A DNA stretch of 64,000 nucleotides from Acidomyces sp. 'richmondensis' (taxonomy: Eukaryota; Ascomycota; Dothideomycetes; Mycosphaerellales; Teratosphaeriaceae), in NCBI GenBank assembly GCA_003545705.1, contig QVLQ01000005.1, positions 1-64,000 of the forward strand, written 5' to 3'. The notes beneath the pieces are model-generated. The model was not told where the DNA came from. It saw only the letters and a list, made by a program, of their open reading frames with translations, and searched no databases. Positions 41,592 through 51,759 of this stretch are shown here, in pieces. Position 1 is the first letter of the stretch. Each line of letters opens with the position of its first letter. The position numbers and the translations under genes were made by a program.

Positions 41592-42845
41592 CTACTCGCC
41601 ACCAACGGCGCTATTTTGTATCCACAGTCGTTCTACATCCTCCGGGAGTTGAGATGTGATTTCGTCCTGCGATATATGTCGCAGCTCCATCCGCCCCGGA
41701 TCTCGGCCAGTTGATCTCAATTCCAACTTGTGACTCTGTACAGCCATTGCAGTGTCGATGATTCTATCGAACACTTCTGCCAGTTTGCGGATCTGTCTCT
41801 CATTCTCTGATTCCCAAAATTGGACTCTCCCGCCTACGTCTTCCACTCTTACATCATTAAAGACACCAGTATCATGGAAAGCCAGAATGAACTTTGAAAC
41901 TTGACGGACCCACAAACGCGGTAGTTCGTCGGCAAGAATATCTTGGTCTTTCTTACGATAAGAACGGGTTTTCAAATCGAACACATTAGGCTGTGGAATG
42001 ATTCGGCCAGCACGTTGAACGCTGATGGGCAAGGCAGAATCGTCTTGTTTCTTGGAATCGAGACCTAACTGTAAAAGGTCTTCAATAGAGTAGTTTGGTT
42101 CTTCAGATGTTTGCTGATGTTTTGATCCATCGTGCTCCCCTATATATCCGTCGCTTTCGAACCGAAGCAGGATGCTCTTACCGCCGAGTCGATATTTTAT
42201 GATTCTTTGGTGTGTCACTGATCCTTTCACATCTGCATTCCACGTTGTATAGGCTTCCGGAAATGCATACCCATAACCCGTGATGCCCTTGATGAGGTCC
42301 TTCGGTGAGAGTTCTCTGCGTAAGAAAAATGCAGTTTTCCCAATCATTTGGACGGTGAAGCAAAATCCCTGATGTGATCCAAGCACAAAACGCATCAAAT
42401 TTCCAAGTGTGCTCGCACATGTCACAATATCAATCCCAGCACAGTTGAAATTTGGATCACAAGCGAACACTGCACGGACTGCTGGCTCCATCGGGTAGCT
42501 TGGAAAATAAGCAGCGTTGTTGTCTCGATAATAGTCCCCACTATCTTCTTTTAAAGCCGCGGCCTCCCGTGGTGGCGTCCATCTTGGAGGGGTGCCAGGA
42601 ACAAAAATGACTGACGTCTTAGGCTCTTGAATGTTGTATGAGGCGACGTACTCGCAGTGAGTAATCTTGGCGTCTTCGGGTGCACATCTATTGCCGTGAA
42701 TTTGATCAAGCAGTATGGTGTCCACCGTGACTCCAAGTGTTGGTGGTAGATCTCGTGGTGCTAAGAAACCCCAGGCTCTCCTTCCACCTCTACTGCTTCC
42801 ACGAAAGCCGTACGACCGATACTTTCGGCCAGAAAATTGAGACAT
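41592..42845 (-). CDS. Conserved fungal protein of unknown function (not a GGPP synthase)
   Basis: A single-exon 417-residue protein. The N-terminus is RGG-like (GFRGSSRGGRRAWGF). A central block contains SVIFVPGTPPRWTPP, YFRDNN/YYRDNNAAYFPSYPMEP, STLGNLMRF, TAFFLRRELSP and GYGYAFPEAYTTWNADVKGS. I recall this set from a widespread ascomycete family that databases often label geranylgeranyl pyrophosphate synthetase. No DDxxD prenyl-diphosphate motif is present, so that label is not supported. The Arg/Gly start and the absence of membrane or secretion signals suggest a nuclear or cytosolic protein, perhaps RNA-associated; this is a guess. Confidence 0.75.
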   Translation of the reverse strand: MSQFSGRKYRSYGFRGSSRGGRRAWGFLAPRDLPPTLGVTVDTILLDQIHGNRCAPEDAKITHCEYVASYNIQEPKTSVIFVPGTPPRWTPPREAAALKEDSGDYYRDNNAAYFPSYPMEPAVRAVFACDPNFNCAGIDIVTCASTLGNLMRFVLGSHQGFCFTVQMIGKTAFFLRRELSPKDLIKGITGYGYAFPEAYTTWNADVKGSVTHQRIIKYRLGGKSILLRFESDGYIGEHDGSKHQQTSEEPNYSIEDLLQLGLDSKKQDDSALPISVQRAGRIIPQPNVFDLKTRSYRKKDQDILADELPRLWVRQVSKFILAFHDTGVFNDVRVEDVGGRVQFWESENERQIRKLAEVFDRIIDTAMAVQSHKLELRSTGRDPGRMELRHISQDEITSQLPEDVERLWIQNSAVGGE

Positions 42846-44869
42846 GGTACTGTTAATTTAGAAGCGATAATTTTCTCCTTAAATTAGGATGCTGAAGGGT
42901 CGAGGTGACAGGAGGCACACCTTGCGATATATCAGTATGCGGGATGTTGCAGGATGACCCTCATTTCTGCAGGTTCTTGCAGCTGATATAGCCTTTTTCG
43001 ACAGGTGACAAATCCCACGGGTAAGCCTTGCCGGTCACTCGTTTGCTGCCCAACACATGTCCAGATGCCAGCACTGGATGCATGTGATTTTGGCGTCCTC
43101 CAACCAATTTATACCTCAGAGAATCTGAAAGGGGGAGCTGCAAGCCTGTTAAGGATATGTGCATGTTACAGGGGCTTTAAATATGTTAATTAGTTGGAAA
43201 TTTTCATTCGACTCAATTCACATGTTTAGTATCATCTGTCATTGTTTCTGGCAAAATCTAGCCGGAATTGAGTCCGGACTTCGAGACAAATGGCTTTACA
43301 TCTGAATCCTTTAACGTTAAGTATTGTTCTTCTTTAGATTTTTGCAACACGATTCTGACAATGGACTCCAAGCCGAATTCACGTCGCGTAAGGCTTTCAA
43401 TTCTTTGAGCTTTTTTATAAGCGCTGACCGTGAATTATCTCATCTGCACAACCAAAGAGCTATGTTGGAGTTATTTATCCTCGAGACGATCCCTGCAAGC
43501 GCTTTTAGAAGAAGATTCTGACGGGTCCAACAACTGTGGAGGCCGTCAGAACCGGATTTAGCACACTGATATTGCTCTCCTCTTGATATCTGATCTCCAT
43601 AATCATCGAGTCTCCGAAACAAATGGACAAATTGGTTCTTTTGGTTGATTTCATTGCACATGGTAAAATTTGCTTTGAAAACTTCTGCTTGGCTGCCTTG
43701 TGAAGCAATAGTCCAGGGCAGCAATAAAACGGCCGATGTACATTTATAGACTAATTGAACAATTTCATGGACAAGAGATCATTTTTGTAATATTTCTAAA
43801 AATGCGTTTGTTGTGAAAAATTAAAAATAAAACAGAAAGCTCAGCTTTGTAGAGCTTAGGAATGCCTCTATTTTTCACAACAATGTTCCAAACATTAGCC
43901 ACAAAATTGATAATATTGTTTGCCTGCGATGCTGGGACTCCAGTTGAACCGTAAAATAACGCCAGGTAGACCCCATGATAAAGACTTTACAGATATTTCC
44001 GAATTATCGATTTTGCTAGCATTGGATGAACTGCTAGCCAAACGGCATCCATTTTGTCAAATGCAGACCCCGTCGCGAATTATCGTCGCGAAGACTATAC
44101 CTTTTCCAATCCTACAGTCGATTCAGTTACTGGAAGAAGTTGTCTTTAGCAATTCGAATATTGAGCCAAAGACATATTGGGTCAAACAAATGTGAAGCGC
44201 AAAGTCTTGGAACCGGGGAATCTACATTTCGCTCGCTTCAATTCGGGAAGGTCTAGAGTTCATAAGAGAGCTGCTTTGAAATGCATCTGCACCAACGGCA
44301 TATATCTTACGTCCAACTTCACGACAGCCAGACCAACGAAACATTTCTGAGTGAGCACTGTGATTTCTCGAGAGACTAGAGGTTTAGGCTCTTCCTCAAT
44401 GATGCCATGTAATTGCCATTGCAAATTTGGACTGTCAAATAGATTCTCTGGCCCAATAATATCCTGATGTAAGGTTTGCATTTTGTGACGAGGGCCTTAA
44501 TTCTTGTCCTGTGTAATTTTTTTGCCCAACAGTTTATTTTTTGCATTTGATCACATGTCGAGGCGCCCTCAAGAGGAAAAAGGAATCTGAAAATTTTGCA
44601 CTGCTACTGTCACAAGACTCAGTCAATATTTTCCGGCGTAGAACGTTTTGGTGGTGCTATGAATATCCAATCTTCCGTTGATTGTAGCAGGACTTAATGA
44701 GTCTGACATCTTACTTTTCGGCATCCAGAAGCAACAGGGAAATCCTTAATCGGATTCTGTTCGTAAAATAATTCAAGGTCTATGGAAGAGAGTATCATCG
44801 GTTTTTCCTCTTTCATTTACCAATCATGCATTAAACCAGTCTATGAAAAGGGCTCATAGATATTGAGTA
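42846..44869. other. Gene-poor AT-rich stretch
   Basis: About 2.0 kb with only short open frames (up to 94 codons) lacking recognisable features. The first few hundred bases are the promoter side of the gene ending at 42845. Confidence 0.5.
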
Positions 44870-45040
44870 CGATACGAGGGCAGCTGTACCTTTGGTCGGA
44901 CACCTCAAGCTTCTTCTTGCGATGTATGAAGCGGAATTCTGGTATATACACACTGCCACGAAATCACCTTTCATTTGTTGGGTAGGTGAATTGGACAAAC
45001 AGCAACTGCATTTTGGCATATGAGGAAATCACCTCACAGA
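44870..45040 (+). repeat. LTR remnant, family B (copia-associated)
   Basis: A 171-bp degenerate copy of the LTR at 19476-19647. It shares CTTTGGTCGGACACCTCA, TATATACACACTGCCACG and GCATATGAGGAAATCACC. Both ends are mutated (ACGATACGAGG and CCTCACAGA). No target duplication is evident. It lies about 25 kb from the other three copies but in the same orientation. Confidence 0.7.
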
Positions 45041-46089
45041 GATACCAGAAGTATCTGTACTTTCCCTGGGTTGCACAGGCACCCTTAGTTCGTAAAATTT
45101 GTTAAGCTTGAAGCATGAATAGCGTCCATGTCATGATGGATCAACTCAACAACGAGCTTGACATTTTAGTTGCAGAGAAGAGCCTAAAAGTTGGCCAACT
45201 CATATAATGCCAAGAGGTCCGAAGAAAGCGAGACATTGTGGCGTGAAACGATCTGTGAAATCTTCACTGGCCGGCCCTTAGATCACCGCATCGATCACTG
45301 CTTGGATCCCACAAAAAGTGAGAGTAAATTTAAATCGCATGGCAATGAAAAGCATGGGAAATGATTGAAAATACCCCTAAGAAGGGATGTTAACGACAGT
45401 ATAGGTGAGTCTCCGTGTTGTTTCTTTCTAAGACAAGCAAAAATAGTCTGAATCCGAGAAAGAGCATTATTGCGGTGCCGGGATGTCTTTGACACCTTCT
45501 GAGCCATCTCTATTTTCAACGTCAACACAAAATACCAACAAGTCCATGCCGATTCCACTTGTCATCTTCCCGGTCCCGGCAGCCGAAATGACTGAGATGC
45601 TAACATCCTGTTTCGACGGTGTAGCTGACTTTGATCTCAATCAAGTTTGTCAACTGCAAGGTCATGCTTAAGTAACTATAGGAATTCGTGGTCAAGACTG
45701 CTGTCATCCGGTCAGCCCGAAGAGGGGTCCTGTCAATCAGCTAGAGGGTGCAGATTATTGATGATGAATTGCATGTATTGTAAAGTATCTAATGTGGACG
45801 ATTTATATAATCGTCTGAATACCCCTGAGCTTGTAAGGGTTAAAATTACATTGACAAAACTGGACTAGTGCTGAATGAAGAATAACTGCTTCATTGACAG
45901 GTCCGCTTTAAGCTGTCACCGAACTCTTAACCTTCCACCTCACCGAACACTTCAGAATGCAAGCTACTCGCGGAAATAAGTATCTCAGATAATTAAAGGG
46001 AAAAATAATGTAATCTGGTGAGTCCTCGTCTTATGTCTCCATCTGACTGCCTTCTTTTACATTCACCTTTGAAAAAATATATCATAACC
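45041..46089. other. Intergenic region
   Basis: About 1.05 kb, AT-rich. Short open frames only (for example 45483-45671) with no domain. Nothing else recognised. Confidence 0.5.
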
Positions 46090-47313
46090 ATGGCACCGAA
46101 AGAAGAGCCTATCCTCTTTCTTTGGGCGTTCAGTCCTTGGGTAAGCATTTTCATCCTACTTTGCCCTGAGAGGCATTCCTCATGCGCGCAGCGAACAACC
46201 TGTCACGCAGCCGCGACCCGACCTGGCAGCGTTAGGAGTGAGATACCGGCGCATTCCCGTCATTTCAATCGGCCGCGACATTTATTGTGATATGCTCCTT
46301 ATTCTAGAGAAATCAGAGGAGATTTATTCTTCCGGATAGAGAATACAAGCACATAGGCGCCCGTACGCCAACTGAAAATGCGTTGGAGAAGCTTCTGGAA
46401 AAGTGAACGGAAATGGTCTTATTCAAACCAGCAGCCGCACTAATACCGGCGGAAATAGATCTGATGAAGGATCCCAAATTCCAAAGAGATCGAGAAGAGC
46501 TATGGGTTCGGAGCTGGACCAAAGAAGCGCAAAACGCCCTCCGTCCAGCTGCCCTCGCACATGTGAGAGCTAATTTTGATTTTCTTGAGGATGTCCTAAG
46601 TGATGGCCGACGATGGATTCTCGGGGGCAATGATGCTCCCATGCTCGTGGATGCTCATGGTATTGGATCTTTGATTGGCTCTTCCAACTTCCTGGCGCCT
46701 TTCCTGTGTTGGAAAGGGGGTGTTCAAGATGTCTAGGCCTGCTTGATTCTTTTAACTACAAAGGAAATTATCCAGTCTTATATATTCCCTTCTTAAACTC
46801 CTAGGGCAATCTGATTTCTATTCTGATTTCCAATCAGTTGTTTCTAGGTCGCTCTAGACCTATCAAACCCTTCTAGACCTTTTGGCATAGATCCTTCTAG
46901 GCCTTTCAACATCCTGGAGAAATCTTCAGCCCCAGAATTTACCCTAACACACGCGACTGGCGTGATCTTCTAAGGCGGCCATCCCCGAGGCCAGAGAAAA
47001 CGCGCCCACATCAATGGATCTCAAAGGCTCAGATGCCGTGAGCAAGATCCTCTCCTCCAGATTTCAGGAAGATGAGAAGGACTTAGTCGTGCATAAGGAT
47101 CCGTGCGAGCTGAAACAAGGTCAAGAGGTCATCATGTGCCCGGTAGATACAGGTTACAATTCGAAAGACGCTGGGAAGTTGGTAGGACTGAGCATATACG
47201 AGGCGGTAGTGAAGACCAAAAGTCAGCAAGAAGAACGAGAAATCCGCATTCATTACCCAAGGTGGAATTTCGCTATCGATGCCGTCCCGAAGGCCGCAGC
47301 GAGTGGGCAGTAG
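46090..47313 (+). pseudogene. Glutathione S-transferase-like pseudogene broken by a solo LTR
   Basis: The gene starts MAPKEEPILFLWAFSPW at 46090. Its GST N-domain continues with YFALRGIPHARSEQP and RYRRIPVISIGRDIYCD. There is then a frameshift near 46315 and a TGA in place of the expected Trp codon (KLLEK-stop-TEM, near 46402). The helical part (46413-46706, AEIDLMKDPKFQRDREELW and ILGGNDAPMLVDAHGIGSL) runs into a 205-bp solo LTR at 46707-46911. After the LTR, more stops or frame changes occur, then the C-terminal domain is recognisable at 47014-47313 (LKGSDAVSKILSSRF, VIMCPVDTGYNSKDAGKLVG, PRWNFAID), as in the fungal GST proteins carrying this extension. It converges on the intact GST at 47439. 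Confidence 0.82.
46707..46911 (-). repeat. Solo LTR, family A, with target-site duplication
   Basis: A 205-bp LTR in reverse orientation relative to 1275 and 6568: on the plus strand it begins TGTTGGAAAGG and ends CCTTTCAACA. It is flanked by an exact 5-bp duplication TCCTG (46702-46706 and 46912-46916). It lies within the GST pseudogene. It contains the TATATATTCCC promoter-like segment in reverse. Confidence 0.9.
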
Positions 47314-47438
47314 GTGACACGCAGAACAGGGCTGATTACAAAGATTTGAACGAAGACGAAGCCATATGATCCGTTATTTGCCACAATAAGTAGCCTGCAG
47401 ATGGACATTGCACCGCAAACATTCATGTTGACTCAACC

Positions 47439-48242
47439 TTAGGCTCTGTCCAGCTCTGGATAATGTCTAAATACGCCCATGCTGTACTGGAGTCTGCGCT
47501 TGCTGCTCAGATACTCCTTCACTCCCTTCTCAGTCTTGACATTCTCGTAGAATGTACCCAGTAGATCGGGAAATTCCTTTTTCCTTGCTGCCATTTCCTT
47601 CGGGAAAGCAAAGAAACAACCGTCTAACAACTGCCACACCGTCGTGTCGGCGTATGTCAATCGGTCGCCGACCAAATACTTCCCCTTCCCACTCGGCTGA
47701 TTATGCTTTAGGACCCGATCGAAGTAGGAAAAATATTTCGGAAAGCGATTCTCCCGGACATCTGTTGCTTTTTTAAGTGACTCGTCCTTCTGATCTTCGT
47801 AATACTTCATGACGGCAATGGGGTGATGTGTATCATGCACTTCGTTGTTCAAATCCAAAGCCGTCAACGCCACTTGATTCACGTAATACTTCGCGGCTTC
47901 GTCGCCCTCAGGAACCATGCCGATCCTTTCACCCAGATAGAGGAGGATATTGGGCGTCTGTGAGATAACAAGCGCGCCTTTACCATTTTGCCCCGCTCCC
48001 GGCACTCGTAGACATGGCGGGCAGAACACAGGCGGATTCCCGTCCGCACTCTCTTCTTGCTGATTCATGCAAATTTTTCTCACAGTATCGTAACCGTTCT
48101 CCTGCTCGTTTGCCACATCTGTGTAAGGCACGCCCGCTGCTTCCAAAGCAAGACGGATAAACTCGCCACGCCCCGGAATGCTAGGATGGTAGAGCAGCTC
48201 GTACTGAGGATGTGTACGCTGCTTTTTTGAAGGTTGAGCCAT
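47439..48242 (-). CDS. Glutathione S-transferase
   Basis: A single-exon 267-residue protein from ATG 48242 (MAQPSKKQRTHPQYELLYHP). The thioredoxin-like N-domain has LLYHPSIPGRGEFIRLALEA and LVISQTPNILLYLGERIGM, the latter the glutathione-binding Gln-Thr-Pro (usually Gln-Ser-x) turn. The C-terminal helical domain holds KGKYLVGDRLTYADTTVWQL. It conjugates or reduces electrophiles with glutathione in the cytosol. The frame is open upstream to 48455, but the extra residues are not GST-like and that region is likely 5' UTR. Its convergent neighbour is a wrecked GST of a different subtype, so this is the surviving gene. Confidence 0.9.
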   Translation of the reverse strand: MAQPSKKQRTHPQYELLYHPSIPGRGEFIRLALEAAGVPYTDVANEQENGYDTVRKICMNQQEESADGNPPVFCPPCLRVPGAGQNGKGALVISQTPNILLYLGERIGMVPEGDEAAKYYVNQVALTALDLNNEVHDTHHPIAVMKYYEDQKDESLKKATDVRENRFPKYFSYFDRVLKHNQPSGKGKYLVGDRLTYADTTVWQLLDGCFFAFPKEMAARKKEFPDLLGTFYENVKTEKGVKEYLSSKRRLQYSMGVFRHYPELDRA

Positions 48243-50291
48243 AGTAAATGTGCGATGCCCGTCGAAATCAGACCGATCACTTAATAATTTGCTAATAGCC
48301 TTCTGGATGACGATTGAACGTATATATTTATATATATTTCTGCGATGCTGATGATTCAAGACACTTACTGATGACTTGATCGTCGGTAGATTCGTGCGTA
48401 GCAGTATGGACGGTAAAGACAGAGACATGCGATTATCGGTAATTTGAAATCTCAACCCATCTGTCTCAATATATCTCAGCAGCGGCTCTCAAGCCGTGAT
48501 GACTGATGATGCTCACTCGTTAACTCCGGACCCCACCCTCATACCCCTCACCCCACCTTGCGTCATCACGGCAGCCGGCGTACCTTCCATTTAGGGATTC
48601 CAGTTTTAGCGACTTTGCATGTGATTTGACTCGTATACACGTCAATTACTATTCATTGGCTGAATCTTCGTCTACTCCTTTGCTCAACTGTCCTGTCAGT
48701 CACGTGTTGACCTTTATGTGCACAATGCCGTGAGAAGTGAGTGAAGGTGTTCTGTGACTGCCAGCTTTGTTCTTGATACAATGGTGGATGATTGTGTTTA
48801 TATAACTGACTGTTGAGAGTGGGCAGTTCACTGGTTCAATGGGAATATGTTTAAAGCATGCACCTGGTGCTTTGGCAAAATAAGTTGTTCCATCTTGTCT
48901 AGTTAGCTTTCCCTTCCCTTTCTCGATCAATCAATCAATCCATCAATCAACGTTGGTTCCTATAACACACTCCACATCGTGCTAGCGTTCAAGCGTCCAC
49001 CGAACTGTAAAGTTACTCACCCTTAACACTTACCATTTTTCCGATTTCACGATATCTATTCTGTTTCCAAGAAAACACATCCCCATATGTTGCACAGCCG
49101 TAATAGCTCAGCTGTTCCGGAATGTCTCTCTTCAGCCATGTATTTCATCGGGCCATCAATCACAATCTGGTTCGTCAATCTTCAACAAGTTACACCTACC
49201 CACAAGGTCTATGTCCTTGAGGTACTTCGGAACTGAGCGGATGCCAACCATTTCTTCTCGCCCATTGCATCGCAAAAGCCAGCCAGCGTGGTTGGTCCCA
49301 GCCAATGGATGCAACTGGACACGATTCATCAATTTCTGACCGCCAGTCCTACGTCTGCTCGTGAGGCAACTATAGAGCAAGCTGCACGTGGTCGTGTTCC
49401 ATCTGGCACTTCAAGGCAATGTATCGCGATCGGTGTTGCTGCCGACGACCGCGGGCACAGCTCATCACTGCGAACCGGGTTTGTCTCACTTGCAATCGTC
49501 TGATGAAGAGACTTGTGCCCAGAACTTAGCTAGCTACGTTCATGTGTTATCTGATATACAAAAAAAGCAGAATCATCGCTATATGCATCGCGCAGGCAAC
49601 GTAAAGCGTTCACCACAAGGTACCGAAGTCCACCAGGGACAAAACCCCGCAGTACCTCACGGCCAATAAGTATATATGCCAAGACTGCAATGCAGCTCTA
49701 TTCCGTGCTCTTCATGCTCAGATGCGACTTATCCGAACTGCATGGTCAATCATAGCACCACGCGCATTCTCACCTTACATATTCTCGCCTTATTCTCGCC
49801 CCCCCCCCTCTCCTTCTCTCCGTCTCCCTCACTCTCTCTCTCTTCACTTTCTCTCTGTTATATTTATTGCAGCATACCTTCCTGCATAGATGCGACCTAA
49901 ATGCCTGAGATTCATGTAAAATGATTCTAAATTGCCATGCACTGTCGAAGAATCATTCCCGTGACCACCTTCGGGGTGATTTGCCCAACTGTTTGGACTC
50001 CAGTATCACCCGACGGACAATCTGAGATGACCGTCGGATTGCACAATTACAAAATCGATTCAGCCCTCATGATTGACACCAGTCCTCATATTTTCTAATC
50101 ACGCCAACTCTACAAAGCCCACAGATATTGCAAGCTTTGCATCGTCGTCCTGGAATTCTTACCGTCGTTCATGCTAACGCTGGCATTTCCCCTTCAATCC
50201 ATCCAATCTAACAAAACCTTACAGTCTTCACCAGACTCTCCAGTCCCCAATCTCCTCAAGCCCACCTTCTCTCCCCTCCTCAAAATCACGC
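48243..50291. other. Long intergenic region
   Basis: About 2.05 kb between divergently transcribed genes (GST minus, monooxygenase plus). It includes a pyrimidine tract at about 49796-49860 (CCCCCCCCCTCTCC, then CTCTCTCTCTC) and CAATCAATCAATCCATCAAT short repeats near 48926-48949. No gene is supported. Confidence 0.5.
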
Positions 50292-51632
50292 ATGGCCACT
50301 TCTCTCGCTCCACCCCAACCCCTGACCCTCGCCATTGTCGGTGGCGGCATCGCTGGAGTGTGCCTCACCCTAGGCCTTCTGACCCACGCCCCACATATTC
50401 GAGCCCATATTTACGAGTCTGCGCCGCAATTTCAAGAAATCGGGGCAGGTGTAGCCTTCGGCATCAACGCTCAACGCGCCTTAACGAAACTTGACCCGCG
50501 CGCCGGTGAAGCCTACGCAAGGATTTCTACCAGCAATGTCGACGGCCACGTCTGGAAGGAAACCTACGGAGATGATGGTGACGGGGGCGGGCGGAGAACG
50601 AAGGAGTTATACCTCCGTTTCGTCATGGGGATGCACCACCGCAGTGACCCCCGATATCCAGCAGGGAGGGAAGTGAGCGAAGTTTTCTGCCCAGGAGGAA
50701 TCAGCAGCGTGCACCGCGCACGGTTTCTCGACGCAATGGTCGCGTTGCTTCCGACGGAAGTACGCGAGGGTGACGTGAGTTTTCGCCACCGTCTCATCGC
50801 CGTGCGGGAGGGAAGCGAAGCGGACGATCATGGCGTGACTTTACAGTTCGCCTCCGGCACGACTGCCACCGCCGATGCAGTCATCGGATGTGACGGGATC
50901 CGCAGCCAAGTGCGGAAAGATCTCCTGGGCGTCGACGATCCAGCCGCCCACGCGGTCTTCACGGGGAAATATGCCTACCGCGGCCTGATCCCTATGCCGC
51001 TCGCGGTCGAATCATTGGGCCCGCGCTTAGCACAAAACGGACACCACCACCTGGGTTACGACGGCCACGTTCTAACCTTCCCGATTGATCAGGGACGCAC
51101 CCTTAACGTCGTGGCCTTCCGCACGCAACTCGATGGGCGCGGATGGCCAGAATCGGCGGAATGGGTGCTGCCGTCGACATCGTCGTCGAAGGCCGACATG
51201 GAGGAAGATTTTCGCGGATGGGGTCCTCACGTCCGCGCCATTCTCGGTTTGATGGAGAAGAGGGACAAATGGGCTCTGTTCGATCATGGACATCCGGCTC
51301 GGACGTACCACCGTAAAGGAAAGATTTGCCTGATCGGTGATGCCGCACATGCAAGCACGCCTCATCAAGGTTCCGGGGCGGGGATGGCGATTGAAGATGC
51401 TTATGTTCTGGCGCGGCTGCTGGGGAAGGTGCGGGAGGCGGCGGATTTGGAATCGGCTTTCGCCGAATTTGAGGCGAAAAGGAAGGAGCGCACGCAGCGG
51501 CTGGTGCGGAGTAGTCGCGAGCAAGCGGCGCTCTACGACTTCCAGGCTGAGGGGGTGGGAGACGATGTCGAGAAAATCGCGCAGATACTGCCATGTAGAT
51601 GGGATTGGATTTGGGATTATGAGGTGGAATGA
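50292..51632 (+). CDS. FAD-dependent monooxygenase (salicylate hydroxylase-like)
   Basis: A single-exon 446-residue protein of the aromatic-hydroxylase family. The N-terminal dinucleotide fold reads LAIVGGGIAGVCLTLGLL (GxGxxG) and ends the second strand with YES. The DG motif is VIGCDGIRSQVRKDLLG, and the second FAD motif is CLIGDAAHASTPHQGSGAGM. It inserts one oxygen atom into an aromatic or similar substrate using NAD(P)H. Fungal relatives include salicylate hydroxylase and many enzymes of secondary metabolism. No membrane segment or signal is seen. No biosynthetic core gene lies nearby, so a degradative role is as likely as a biosynthetic one. Confidence 0.9.
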   Translation: MATSLAPPQPLTLAIVGGGIAGVCLTLGLLTHAPHIRAHIYESAPQFQEIGAGVAFGINAQRALTKLDPRAGEAYARISTSNVDGHVWKETYGDDGDGGGRRTKELYLRFVMGMHHRSDPRYPAGREVSEVFCPGGISSVHRARFLDAMVALLPTEVREGDVSFRHRLIAVREGSEADDHGVTLQFASGTTATADAVIGCDGIRSQVRKDLLGVDDPAAHAVFTGKYAYRGLIPMPLAVESLGPRLAQNGHHHLGYDGHVLTFPIDQGRTLNVVAFRTQLDGRGWPESAEWVLPSTSSSKADMEEDFRGWGPHVRAILGLMEKRDKWALFDHGHPARTYHRKGKICLIGDAAHASTPHQGSGAGMAIEDAYVLARLLGKVREAADLESAFAEFEAKRKERTQRLVRSSREQAALYDFQAEGVGDDVEKIAQILPCRWDWIWDYEVE

Positions 51633-51759
51633 ATGGGTGGCAAATCAATCTCCATCAATCAGTCGCAACTGAGTAAGACGACGATGCTGGGTGGGGTGTG
51701 GGGTGGGGGGAGGAGGGGTGAGGAGGGAGGGTCAAAGTCAAAAGTGTGGTACTCCATTT

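Noticed and set aside
41592..42845. Geranylgeranyl diphosphate synthase call
   Set aside because: No DDxxD motifs; the label appears only by database habit.
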